Positions 16,745 through 25,939 of a stretch of 64,000 nucleotides of DNA are shown one piece after another. A program made the position numbers and the translations under genes. Below the pieces are notes generated by a model. The model was not told where the DNA came from. It searched no databases and saw only the letters and a program-made list of their open reading frames with translations. Source of the DNA: Periweissella fabaria (GTDB lineage Bacteria; Bacillota; Bacilli; Lactobacillales; Lactobacillaceae); NCBI RefSeq assembly GCF_918814575.1, contig NZ_CAKKNS010000005.1, positions 1 to 64,000 of the forward strand. Reading direction: 5' to 3'. Position 1 is the stretch's first letter. The number at the start of each line of letters is the position of its first letter.

Positions 16745-16763
16745 CCACTTCCTCCATCGTCAT

Positions 16764-16779
16764 TGTTTCACATGAAACA
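16764..16779. promoter_or_regulatory. parS-like site 1 (TGTTTCACATGAAACA)
   Basis: Sixteen-base site differing at one base from the ParB consensus TGTTTCACGTGAAACA, in the menC-Nudix gap. Flanking bases extend it to 9-base perfect arms. It is the exact reverse complement of site 2 inside menH. Confidence 0.7.
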
Positions 16780-16798
16780 ATACTTATTTATAATCCAC

Positions 16799-17896
16799 TT
16801 AATTAACTAGTAATTGGTCCACTGCGGTCCAATCAATCGTTACACCAAGCCCCGGTTTATTTGGTACGGGTAACTGCCCTGCAATTACGTGCGGTTGCTC
16901 AATAATAATATCTCGTACAAAATAGCGGTCACTTGCCGAACTATCACTTGGAAAAATATTAGCATGCGGCAACGTCGCTAAGGCTAAGTCAACTGCCCGA
17001 CCAACCCCAGAACTAAGCATTCCGCCAATCCATGGTAGCACGGCTTCATTATTAGCAAGGTTAATGGCCGTCACGGTATCTGTAATCCCACCTATTTTGG
17101 CTTGTTTCAGCGTTAATGCTCCAACAGGCCCCGCAATTGCAGTTTGCACATCAGCTAAATTATTCAAGCTCTCATCAAGACTAATTTTTAAATGTTTTAA
17201 TTGTTTTTGTAAATCAACATGGGCCTGCCATGCCTCAGCAGCAAATGGTTGTTCAAGCAAATATACGCCTGCTTGATCGAGTGCCTTGATCTTGTTTATA
17301 TCCGTCATATCCCAACTAGCATTCGCATCGACTGAAAATAAGATCTGGGGATAGCATTGCACAATATGTTCAATCCATGTAATCGGTGTTACATGATTAA
17401 GCTTCAACTTAATTCGTTGATAACCGTGTTCAACTGCTGCTGTGACATTAGTCATCAATTCAGCTTCTGTCTTAGGAACTCCTAAAGCAATCCCCACTTT
17501 GACTTGGGTAACGTGATTTCCAAGCATCATTGCTAAAGATTGGTTTTTCAACTTGCCAAAGCCGTCCCAGATAGCCATCTCTAAGGCTGCTTTAGCAAAT
17601 GACCATTGGGTTTGTGGTGCTAACCACGCAGCAAATGCTTGTGGATTAGCAATGGTTAATCCGATACTTTTGGGGATTAATTGATCGAGTGTTGCTAAAG
17701 AAATGGCATGTGTTTCCGCCGTGTAACTATCATCAGCAAATGATGCCACTTCCCCAATACCTTCAAGGCCATTAGTAAATGTAACTTTTAGTAAGCTAAT
17801 TGGACGCTGCCATGTAATATCATGGGCCGTTTTAAATGGCGTCTTCAATTGCATCTCTAATTGGTACACCATGACATGCTTAATCGTTAAGGGCAT
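16799..17896 (-). CDS. menC: o-Succinylbenzoate synthase
   Basis: Dehydrates SHCHC to o-succinylbenzoate in menaquinone synthesis; member of the enolase superfamily, NAAAR/OSBS branch, 365 residues. Catalytic residues are visible: KLK at 163-165 (Lys165), metal ligands Asp190 (SVDANAS), Glu215 (LLEQPF) and Asp241 (SLDES), and the second catalytic Lys264 in LTLKQAKIGG. It overlaps menH by 17 bases. The order menF-menD-menH-menC is one operon. Some relatives also racemise N-acylamino acids, but the context favours OSBS. Confidence 0.93.
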   Translation of the reverse strand: MPLTIKHVMVYQLEMQLKTPFKTAHDITWQRPISLLKVTFTNGLEGIGEVASFADDSYTAETHAISLATLDQLIPKSIGLTIANPQAFAAWLAPQTQWSFAKAALEMAIWDGFGKLKNQSLAMMLGNHVTQVKVGIALGVPKTEAELMTNVTAAVEHGYQRIKLKLNHVTPITWIEHIVQCYPQILFSVDANASWDMTDINKIKALDQAGVYLLEQPFAAEAWQAHVDLQKQLKHLKISLDESLNNLADVQTAIAGPVGALTLKQAKIGGITDTVTAINLANNEAVLPWIGGMLSSGVGRAVDLALATLPHANIFPSDSSASDRYFVRDIIIEQPHVIAGQLPVPNKPGLGVTIDWTAVDQLLVN

Positions 17897-18683
17897 TTAA
17901 CGCCTCCGTAAATTGGACTGGTGCTTCAAAATGAATGTTGTGACCAACTCCTTCAATAATTTTTAATTGCGCCTGTGGTAAAGCGGCCAATAGTTTTGCG
18001 GCTAATCCTTGAAATTTAAGATCTCGTTGACCAACTAGCAAACTTACGGGCACTAATAATTGCGATAATGCTGGCCAATAATTAGGTTGCGCTCCCGTAC
18101 CCATATAACGTAATGAATTAGCAACATTATTAGCCTGATGATTAACACGTTGTTGATGCATAAATGTTTGTTGGGCTTGTGGAAGTAACTTTTGACTTGC
18201 AAACATTGGTAAGGCTTCCCACGCTTGCACAAATGCTTCCATCCCCGCTGCTTCAATTCGGGCAGCTTTTTGGTTGTCGGCTAACTGTCGTTCAGTACGA
18301 GCAGTCATATCATCAATCCCCGCCGTTGCGCCTTCTAAGACTAATTGGGCAACTAATTCGGGATATGCTAAACCAAACCCTAACGCTAAGCGCCCCCCCA
18401 TTGAATAACCAACTAAGTTAACGGGTGGTAAATCCAAGGTTTTGAAGAGACTTGCTAAACTTTGCGTTTGCTGTTTCATGTGAAACAAAGTACCATCTGA
18501 CACCACTGGAGCATCCGGACCAAAGCCAAATAAATTAAGATACACGCACGTTCCACGAGGTTGAATCTGGGCAAAATCTGCCCCAGTGCCCATAAAACCA
18601 TGCAAAAAGACCCACGTAGGGGCCCCACTTCCAGTAATTGTCACTTCATAAGGATAACCATCAACCATAACTTGCTTAGTCAT
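17880..18683 (-). CDS. menH: SHCHC synthase (alpha/beta hydrolase)
   Basis: Eliminates pyruvate from SEPHCHC to give SHCHC. I start at ATG 18683, which overlaps the menD stop (AATGACTAA) behind AAGGCGG; the upstream TTG lies inside menD. The 267-residue protein has oxyanion segment VFLHGFMGTGADF, nucleophile Ser94 in GYSMGG, Asp in VGQRDLKF and His in GVGHNIHFEAP. Codons for LFHMKQ contain the second parS-like palindrome (18472-18487). Position between menD and menC supports the assignment. Confidence 0.9.
   Translation of the reverse strand: MTKQVMVDGYPYEVTITGSGAPTWVFLHGFMGTGADFAQIQPRGTCVYLNLFGFGPDAPVVSDGTLFHMKQQTQSLASLFKTLDLPPVNLVGYSMGGRLALGFGLAYPELVAQLVLEGATAGIDDMTARTERQLADNQKAARIEAAGMEAFVQAWEALPMFASQKLLPQAQQTFMHQQRVNHQANNVANSLRYMGTGAQPNYWPALSQLLVPVSLLVGQRDLKFQGLAAKLLAALPQAQLKIIEGVGHNIHFEAPVQFTEALNALND
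18472..18487. promoter_or_regulatory. parS-like site 2, inside menH
   Basis: TGTTTCATGTGAAACA, one mismatch from the ParB consensus and the exact reverse complement of site 1 about 1.7 kb away. Its location inside a coding sequence argues against a promoter operator. Confidence 0.7.
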
Positions 18684-20361
18684 TAAAAGCCGCCTTAATT
18701 TGGTCAATCAGTTGCCGATGGTCGCCAACATTTTTATCGCGATCACTTTTAATTTCAATAATTTTTAATTTATCGGCTGGCACACTAATCGTTTGAGCTA
18801 GTTGTTCCTTACTTGTAATTTCAAGATATTCGGCATCATATAACGCCGCAATTTTTTCAATTGATAAGTTCAAAGGTGTTCCAAACATTGGTTCAAAATA
18901 ATCTTTGGCCGCTGCTTGGGGTAAGAATGAGAAAATTCCGCCACCGTTGTTATTAACAACAATAATCGTCATTGGTCGACCAGTTTGTTGGGCTAACATT
19001 AATCCATTCATATCATGAAATAATGTTAAATCGCCTGTCAATAAGTAAGCTGGATTACCACTCATCGCCATCCCAAAGGCACTTGATACCGTGCCATCAA
19101 TTCCGTTCGCCCCACGATTAGCAAAGGCACGCACTGGATTTCGTGGTACAAAGTAATTATCCATATCCCGAATGGGCATTGAATTAGCGATAAAAATTTC
19201 TGCTCCATATGGTAATGCTTGTAATGCGACTGGTAAAGTTGCTTCGCTAAATTCCGCCTTAGCAACGGTTTGATTTAACGTATCTTTGACTTGTAACCAA
19301 GCAATTCCAAATGGATTTTCATCTGATTGTTCCCCGAATGATTGCATCGCTTCGAGTAATGTTTCTTCGTCACAGTTCAAAGTTAATTTTGCATATCGGG
19401 TATAGTCATGCCCGACAGAATCTTCGCCCACTTGGACTAAAGTGACATTATTTTGTTTCAACCAACCGCTCACGCGAGCTGATACTGGTGTCCCCCCAAA
19501 GCGAAAGACCACATCTGGTATCAAATCTGCCGCAATAACATCGGCTTCTAACAAAGCATCAATCCCATTGATGGCCCATTTATCCGGACGAACACTACTT
19601 AAAACATCAGCCAATACCGGTACTTTTAACAATTCAGCTAAATCACGTACTAAGACCGCCTTCGTATCCATCCGGCCCTCCGCTGGTCCAGCCATAATTA
19701 ATACCTTACTTTGCTTCATTAACATCACAAATTCTTCGATGTTATTTTTTTGTGGCGTCCGAGCACTTGCTAAAATATTATGCCGCTTAATATTTGGCCA
19801 TGCTTCACCTAAATCGGGCATTAACGGTTTGCGTAATGGAAGATTGATTTGAACAACGCCCGCTGGTGCCGTAGCCGCAATATTAACTAACTGTTGGACA
19901 TGATAATCAATGTATTCGGTCACATTAGCGTTATCATCTTGCAAGGTAATTTGGGCAAATTCCTTAGCATGTGTCCCATACATCTTTACTTGATCAATTG
20001 TTTGCGCTGCCCCAATGTTTTGTAATTCTTGTGACCGATCAGTTGTTAAAACAATCAACGGTACATGGGCAATCTTAGCTTCTGCAATCGCTGGAAAGTA
20101 GTTTGCCGTAGCCGTTCCCGAAGTAGCTAATAAGACAACTGGCCATGATTTTGTCTTGGCTAATCCCAAGGCAAAGAACCCTGCTGACCGCTCATCAACA
20201 TCAATTGTAATGCGAATATTGGCATCATTGTGGGCCAATTCAGCCAATAATAAAGCGATTGGGGTCGTTCGTGAACCTGGTGATACGACAAAATCGCGAA
20301 CTCCTTGGGTAACTAAGGCCATCAATAAGTGTTTAATATTATTCGTTAAAGTTGCATTCAT
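18676..20361 (-). CDS. menD: SEPHCHC synthase
   Basis: Thiamine-diphosphate enzyme joining 2-oxoglutarate and isochorismate. The 561 residues match the family length. Seen: SPGSRTTPIALLLAE at the N-terminus, DERSAGFFALGLAK (activating Glu region), TTDRSQELQNIGAAQTIDQ, GTVSSAFGMAMS, and the ThDP segment GDLTLFHDMNGL followed by NNNGGGIFSFLPQA. AAGGATAA precedes ATG 20361, six bases after the menF stop. It is translationally coupled to menH. Confidence 0.95.
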   Translation of the reverse strand: MNATLTNNIKHLLMALVTQGVRDFVVSPGSRTTPIALLLAELAHNDANIRITIDVDERSAGFFALGLAKTKSWPVVLLATSGTATANYFPAIAEAKIAHVPLIVLTTDRSQELQNIGAAQTIDQVKMYGTHAKEFAQITLQDDNANVTEYIDYHVQQLVNIAATAPAGVVQINLPLRKPLMPDLGEAWPNIKRHNILASARTPQKNNIEEFVMLMKQSKVLIMAGPAEGRMDTKAVLVRDLAELLKVPVLADVLSSVRPDKWAINGIDALLEADVIAADLIPDVVFRFGGTPVSARVSGWLKQNNVTLVQVGEDSVGHDYTRYAKLTLNCDEETLLEAMQSFGEQSDENPFGIAWLQVKDTLNQTVAKAEFSEATLPVALQALPYGAEIFIANSMPIRDMDNYFVPRNPVRAFANRGANGIDGTVSSAFGMAMSGNPAYLLTGDLTLFHDMNGLMLAQQTGRPMTIIVVNNNGGGIFSFLPQAAAKDYFEPMFGTPLNLSIEKIAALYDAEYLEITSKEQLAQTISVPADKLKIIEIKSDRDKNVGDHRQLIDQIKAAFND

Positions 20362-20367
20362 AATTTT

Positions 20368-21513
20368 TTATCCTTTCAATAAGTTCATCATTGGGGTCAT
20401 TTTTAAGCCAGTTTCGGCAAATTCTTGGGCTGCGTCTGAATCGGCTAGTATTCCGGCACCCGCAAATAACTGCGCTGTTTGCTGCTTAATTAGCATTGCT
20501 CGAATACCGACAATAAATTCACCATCCCCATTTGGTAATACCACACCAATTGGGGCCGCAAATAAACCCCGTGGTTCGAGTTCTATGTCTTTAATGGTCG
20601 CCATGGCCCAAGCAAGCGGTTTACCACCAAGGGCGGGCGTTGGGTGTAGCTGAGTTACAAGGTCCAAGATATTCGTATTCGTATTCAAATGCCCGGTAAT
20701 CGGCGTATACAAATGTTGTACTTGAGGGTTCTTCATAATGCTTGGTGCGTTTGGAACCGTTAACGCTACCAAACCCGCCAAGCGTTCTTTGATGGTATTA
20801 ACAACATACGCATGTTCCAATAAATTTTTGTCATCATGTAATAAAGCCATTGCTAATTGTTCATCTTCATCAGCATTTATACTACGCCGAGTTGTACCGG
20901 CCACTCCCGCCGTTGCAAATGCTTGACCATCAACCTTCACCAAGCGTTCCGGTGTTGCTGATACAAATATTTCACCGCCGTGTTTTAACACAAAGTGATA
21001 ACTATTGGGTTGTTGTGTGTTTAAATCAATTAAGAGTTGTACTTGATCTACTGTGGAGGTTAACTTAAGTTGACGTTGCCGTCCAAGAACAACTTTTTGC
21101 TTATTCGTATCCGTTTGCATCGTCTTAATGACGTTTTTAATCCGTTCGGGCCACTTTATATCATCCACTTGCTTAGTAATTGTTGCTTGCCCTTGCTGCT
21201 TGATTTGGGGCCACGTGGTAATCGGCGTTCCAAAAATTGCACCAGCCGTAACTTCATATACGACACAGGGAGCAAAAAAATAACCAGCCATAATTGGTGA
21301 AGCTTGCGGTTGCTCATCAAATGGTAATCCACCAAATACCGGCTGGTCTTGCTGAGCCATCCATTCTTTAATAGCTCCCGCATCCCCGGTATTTATTTCG
21401 GCGCTAACACCAAAACCAAAATAAATATGCTGCTTATCAGCACTCGCAAAATAAACCGCATCGTCAGCTTGTGAAAATTGTGCATATAGCTGCTCTTTTG
21501 TTGGAAAACTCAT
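20368..21513 (-). CDS. menF: Isochorismate synthase
   Basis: Converts chorismate, supplied by the aro operon, to isochorismate. At 381 residues it carries chorismate-binding family motifs: EIFVSATPERLV, ATAGVAGTTRR, HAYVVNTIKERL, LHPTPALGGKPLAWA, EPRGLFAAPIG and FIVGIRAM. A longer N-terminal region distinguishes it from anthranilate synthase and matches MenF/DhbC. First gene of the men operon; menE, menB and menA are not in the window. Confidence 0.92.
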   Translation of the reverse strand: MSFPTKEQLYAQFSQADDAVYFASADKQHIYFGFGVSAEINTGDAGAIKEWMAQQDQPVFGGLPFDEQPQASPIMAGYFFAPCVVYEVTAGAIFGTPITTWPQIKQQGQATITKQVDDIKWPERIKNVIKTMQTDTNKQKVVLGRQRQLKLTSTVDQVQLLIDLNTQQPNSYHFVLKHGGEIFVSATPERLVKVDGQAFATAGVAGTTRRSINADEDEQLAMALLHDDKNLLEHAYVVNTIKERLAGLVALTVPNAPSIMKNPQVQHLYTPITGHLNTNTNILDLVTQLHPTPALGGKPLAWAMATIKDIELEPRGLFAAPIGVVLPNGDGEFIVGIRAMLIKQQTAQLFAGAGILADSDAAQEFAETGLKMTPMMNLLKG

Positions 21514-21631
21514 TCTATCTCTTCTTTCTTTTTACAACGTTCTCATCTCTATATTATCCTTCATTTTTTACTTTAATTCTAGCGTCGTTAAAAATCATTA
21601 ACGAAAGCCTTACGATATCCTCAACTATCAT

Positions 21632-21667
21632 CCGTATTATTCTGATCATAATCAGACTAATTTACGG
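21632..21667. repeat. Imperfect inverted repeat between menF and butA
   Basis: CCGTA...TCTGAT and ATCAGA...TACGG arms with core CTGAT-CATA-ATCAG. Possible operator for either divergent unit, or a menF leader hairpin. Confidence 0.4.
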
Positions 21668-21762
21668 CATCTCCACATACCCTACTAACTTATCAAACGG
21701 GCCCCGTATCATGAACATTTTATATTAAAATTCGTTACATTGTGAAAAAAATATCAAAATAA

Positions 21763-22659
<897 letters not shown>

Positions 22660-22706
22660 ACCTTTCTTAACACATAGCTATGCTAAATCAACCTAAAATA
22701 TTAACC

Positions 22707-22738
22707 AAAAAACGCTTACGAATCGTAAGCGTTTTTTA
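22707..22738. terminator. Terminator of butA
   Basis: AAAAAACGCTTACG-AAT-CGTAAGCGTTTTTT. Confidence 0.9.
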
Positions 22739-22774
22739 ATTTTTACTAAACCAAATTTCACTTAAAAATATCCA

Positions 22775-22783
22775 TGCTATACT
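22775..22783 (+). promoter_or_regulatory. Extended -10 promoter of the flavin oxidoreductase gene
   Basis: TGcTATACT, 33 bases upstream of the ATG; no clear -35. Confidence 0.5.
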
Positions 22784-22815
22784 ATTGAAAAATAAGTTAA
22801 AGGAAGCAACATTTA

Positions 22816-23937
22816 ATGCCTAACTATACATTTTTAAAGCCATTTACTTTTAAAAATGGCGTCACTCTTTCAAATCGTATTGTCATGTCACCGATGACTA
22901 ATTCAGCTAGTTTTTTTGATGGTTCTGTGACCGATGATGAAATCGCCTACTATGCGGCGCGTAATACCGTCGGGCTCCAAATTACAGCTGTTGCGAATGT
23001 CGATGCCCGTGGTAAAGGCTTTGAAGGTGAACTTTCAGTGGCCGACGACCGCTTTATTCCTGGCCTCACTAAATTAGCAACTGCTATGAAGGCTAATGGT
23101 GCCAAGGCTATTTTACAAATTTTCAGTGCTGGCCGCATGACTAATTCAACTATCTTACGCGGATTGGAACCTGTAAGTGCTAGTGCAATTCCTGCTACTA
23201 ATCCCCACGCTCAAACACCACATGCTTTAAGTGATACTGAGATTGCCGAGCTAATTGGCGCTTTCGGTGAAGCTACTCGGCGGGCCATTCAAGCTGGGTT
23301 TGATGGTGTTGAAATCCATGGTGCTAACACCTATCTCTTACAACAATTTTTCTCACCCCACAGTAATCGTCGTGACGATCAATGGGGTGGCTCGCTTGAT
23401 GCTCGCATGCAACTAGCTCTCGCTGTAATTCAACAAGTTATCACAATTAAAAACCAGTATGCCGATAAGCAATTTATTATCGGCTATCGAATCTCACCTG
23501 AGGAACCTGAAACACCCGGTATTCGCTTGGATGATACGCTTAAATTCGTTGATGTCTTAGCTGAGCAACCTTTAGACTACTTACACGTCTCAACTCGGCA
23601 ATTTGATCAGTTACCATTTCGGGATGCTACGGATACCATCACACCAATTAACACCCAAATCAAAACCGTTCTCAATAATCGCCTTCCATTAATTGTTGTT
23701 GGAGGCATCCAAAAACCTGCAGACGCTGAGCAAGCTTTAGCTAGTGGTGCCGCCTTAGCAGCGCTTGGACGGGAGCTTATTTATGAACCTCAATGGGTTA
23801 CAAAAACTATTAATAATCAATCCGAAACAATCAACTATACTCTTGATCTTAACCGGCTTGATGAATTAGTAATCCCACGTGGCTTTGCGTATATTTTACA
23901 AACTGTCTTTAAAGGTATGATTGATTTTAAAGATTAA
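22816..23937 (+). CDS. NADH:flavin oxidoreductase, old yellow enzyme family
   Basis: FMN-dependent TIM-barrel reductase of activated alkenes or similar electrophiles, 373 residues. Seen: RIVMSPMTNSAS near residue 21, LQIFSAGRM, the active-site pair in EIHGANTYLLQQFFSPHSN (substrate-site His/Asn), RRDDQWGGSL, and VVGGIQKPADAE with GRELIYEP near the phosphate-binding end. There is no C-terminal 4Fe-4S/FAD module, so it is the short YqjM/NamA-like form. AAAGGAAG precedes the ATG. Single gene ending at a terminator shared with the convergent membrane-protein gene. Confidence 0.92.
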   Translation: MPNYTFLKPFTFKNGVTLSNRIVMSPMTNSASFFDGSVTDDEIAYYAARNTVGLQITAVANVDARGKGFEGELSVADDRFIPGLTKLATAMKANGAKAILQIFSAGRMTNSTILRGLEPVSASAIPATNPHAQTPHALSDTEIAELIGAFGEATRRAIQAGFDGVEIHGANTYLLQQFFSPHSNRRDDQWGGSLDARMQLALAVIQQVITIKNQYADKQFIIGYRISPEEPETPGIRLDDTLKFVDVLAEQPLDYLHVSTRQFDQLPFRDATDTITPINTQIKTVLNNRLPLIVVGGIQKPADAEQALASGAALAALGRELIYEPQWVTKTINNQSETINYTLDLNRLDELVIPRGFAYILQTVFKGMIDFKD

Positions 23938-23989
23938 TACGTTGCACTTTTTAATCGGCCAGTTCATTTTAAAAGCAGACCTTAATTCA

Positions 23990-24019
23990 AAAAAGTCGAC
24001 CAATAAATGGTCGACTTTT
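23990..24019. terminator. Bidirectional terminator
   Basis: AAAAAGTCGACCA-ATAAA-TGGTCGACTTTTT-type hairpin between the convergent flavin oxidoreductase and membrane-protein genes; it reaches the stop codon of the latter. Confidence 0.8.
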
Positions 24020-24328
24020 TTAGTGAACTGTCACAATTAAAAAGATGAATATAGCCGAGATAATTAACCGAATTACATGATGTTGCCAATGAAAGAATGT
24101 TGTTAAGCCGCGATATAAAGCTAATAATTGGTAGGCAACAATTGCTGTAATTGCCACAATTGTAAATAGTTGCCAATTAGCAAAAAACACACTAATTAGT
24201 GTCAGTAAACTAACCACAATATGGATAATATACAGTTTATTTTCTTCTTTAATTAGCACTTGAAAACCAGCGAATAACATTGCTAATGCGTATAAGCCGA
24301 TTAAAATTCGCAACATTATCATGGCCAT
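24020..24328 (-). CDS. Small four-helix membrane protein of unknown function
   Basis: Starting at ATG 24328 (MAMIMLRILIGLYALAML), two bases after the merR stop, gives 102 residues with four hydrophobic segments and no soluble domain. I do not recognise the family. An upstream reading to 24481 runs inside merR in another frame and is not credible. Translation probably couples to merR, so it may belong to the same electrophile-stress unit. Confidence 0.65.
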   Translation of the reverse strand: MAMIMLRILIGLYALAMLFAGFQVLIKEENKLYIIHIVVSLLTLISVFFANWQLFTIVAITAIVAYQLLALYRGLTTFFHWQHHVIRLIISAIFIFLIVTVH

Positions 24329-24329
24329 C

Positions 24330-24770
24330 TTATTCACCTGCCTTAACGAATTTAATATCTGGATCAAAAATTGATAAATCAAAATTATCCTTAACGTAAT
24401 CTTCGGTTCCCATATCACACGCAACTTGATAGTATTGGACTTTACGCTTGAGTTTTTCAATATTTTGCTTTTGTTGTTCAATGCGTTCTTGGGCTAACGT
24501 TACTTGACGTTCAAAAAATTCTAAGCGCCCCACTAAAGTGGCATCCCCCTCTTGGGTCATCTCAACAAATTGTCGAATTTCTTCCAATTCTAAACCAGAC
24601 TGCTTTAAACAAATAATCAAGGAAACAAAGTCCAAATCATCATCTGAAAATGCTCGCCGCCCGGCAGCATCACGCTTAACAAAAGGCATTAAGCCTTGTT
24701 TATCGTAAAAACGTAAAGTAAATGGTGAAATATTGAATTTTTTTGATACTTCACTAATCGAATATGTCAT
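24330..24770 (-). CDS. MerR-family regulator, AdhR/NmlR type
   Basis: Activator/repressor of 146 residues. Winged helix at 1-70 (YSISEVSKKFNISPFTLRFYDKQGL), then a long dimerisation coiled coil (about 85-125). Cys54 in LIICLKQSGLELEEIRQF sits at the cysteine used by B. subtilis AdhR to sense aldehydes. A second Cys is near residue 118 (VACDMGTEDY). It faces two aldo-keto reductase genes whose promoter has the MerR hallmark of a 19-base spacer over a palindrome. It probably activates them on electrophile exposure. Confidence 0.9.
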   Translation of the reverse strand: MTYSISEVSKKFNISPFTLRFYDKQGLMPFVKRDAAGRRAFSDDDLDFVSLIICLKQSGLELEEIRQFVEMTQEGDATLVGRLEFFERQVTLAQERIEQQKQNIEKLKRKVQYYQVACDMGTEDYVKDNFDLSIFDPDIKFVKAGE

Positions 24771-24859
24771 GAATGATCCCCTTTTAATGAATTAGTCGCT
24801 TAATATGACGCCTACTTTTATTATATTTTTACTAACTTAAAAATAGTTTACCACTATTC

Positions 24860-24890
24860 TTGACTTAGATATATGTCTAAGTTGTACTAT
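24860..24890 (+). promoter_or_regulatory. MerR-type promoter of the aldo-keto reductase genes
   Basis: -35 TTGACT (24860-24865), 19-base spacer, -10 TACTAT (24885-24890). The palindrome ACTTAGA-N6-TCTAAGT (24863-24882) lies in the spacer. The long spacer with central dyad is the standard target of MerR activators. Confidence 0.85.
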
Positions 24891-24954
24891 TAAGCTAGTG
24901 CTTAAAAACAAATAAATTATGGCACATACACGAATAATAATGGAGGATTTAACA

Positions 24955-25908
24955 ATGCGCGAATTTAAAATTGGCAACACAGATTTTAAAGCCTCAGCAG
25001 TTGCGCTTGGTATTATGCGGATGGAAGCTTTAACTGCCGATGCTGCCGCCAAGACATTGGAAACTGCTTTTGATACCGGGATTAATTTTATTGATTCTGC
25101 CGATATTTACGGTAATGGGGCATCAGAAAAAGTTTTCAAGGAAGCGTTGGCCAAGTCTAGCATCAATCGTGACCAATTATTCATTCAATCAAAAGGCGGT
25201 ATTGTCTTAGACCAAGCTCGTAGTCACGGTAGCTTTGTCTTTGGTAAGCGCTACGATTTCTCAAAACAACACATTCTTGATAGTGTTGATGGTATTTTAG
25301 ATCGTCTCGGTGTTGATTACTTAGACTCATTTTTACTTCACCGGCCTGATCCACTAATGGAACCAACTGAAGTTGCCGAAGCATTCGATAAACTTCAAGC
25401 GAGTGGTAAGGTACGTCACTTTGGGGTTTCTAACTTTAACCCGCAACAAGTGGACTTAGTTCAAAGTGCCATCAACCAAAAATTAATTATTAACCAACTT
25501 CAATTCAGTATTATGCACTCCGGGATGATTGACCGTGGTATGCACACTAACATGGCTGATGAACGGAGTATTTCACATGATGGTGGGATTCTTGAGTACT
25601 CACGTCTCCATGACATGACAATTCAAGCTTGGTCACCATACCAATTTGGTTTCTTCGGTGGCACATTCATTGATAATCCTGATTTTGCCGAACTAAACAA
25701 ATATCTTGGTGAATTAGCTGATAAATATGGGGTTACTAAAAACGCCATTGCCACTGCTTGGATCATCCGGATTCCAGCCAACATCCAAGTTATCTTGGGT
25801 GCGATGACACCTGCACACATTATTGAAAATGCTGCCGGGGCTGATATCGAATTAACGAAGCAAGAATGGTACAACATTTACTTCGCTGCTGGTAACGATT
25901 TACCATAA
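24955..25908 (+). CDS. Aldo-keto reductase (YdhF/YcsN-like)
   Basis: NADPH-dependent reductase of aldehydes/ketones, 317 residues from ATG 24955 (MREFKIGN) behind TGGAGGA. TIM-barrel catalytic tetrad visible as Asp and Tyr in FIDSADIYGNG, Lys in QSKGGI and His in FLLHRPDP; GVSNFNPQQVDL is also typical. First gene of a pair under the MerR-type promoter; 31 bases separate it from the second. Likely role: detoxifying reactive carbonyls. Confidence 0.9.
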   Translation: MREFKIGNTDFKASAVALGIMRMEALTADAAAKTLETAFDTGINFIDSADIYGNGASEKVFKEALAKSSINRDQLFIQSKGGIVLDQARSHGSFVFGKRYDFSKQHILDSVDGILDRLGVDYLDSFLLHRPDPLMEPTEVAEAFDKLQASGKVRHFGVSNFNPQQVDLVQSAINQKLIINQLQFSIMHSGMIDRGMHTNMADERSISHDGGILEYSRLHDMTIQAWSPYQFGFFGGTFIDNPDFAELNKYLGELADKYGVTKNAIATAWIIRIPANIQVILGAMTPAHIIENAAGADIELTKQEWYNIYFAAGNDLP

Positions 25909-25939
25909 GCGCAATTTATTAAAATAACGAGGTAGACAA

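Noticed and set aside
21739-21762. Rex-binding site before butA
   Set aside because: TTGTGA is present but the second half reads TCAAAA with wrong spacing, so it is not a convincing TTGTGA-N7-TCACAA site.
24329-24481. Longer N-terminus of the small membrane protein
   Set aside because: The extension reads through merR in another frame, while a start two bases after the merR stop fits coupled translation.
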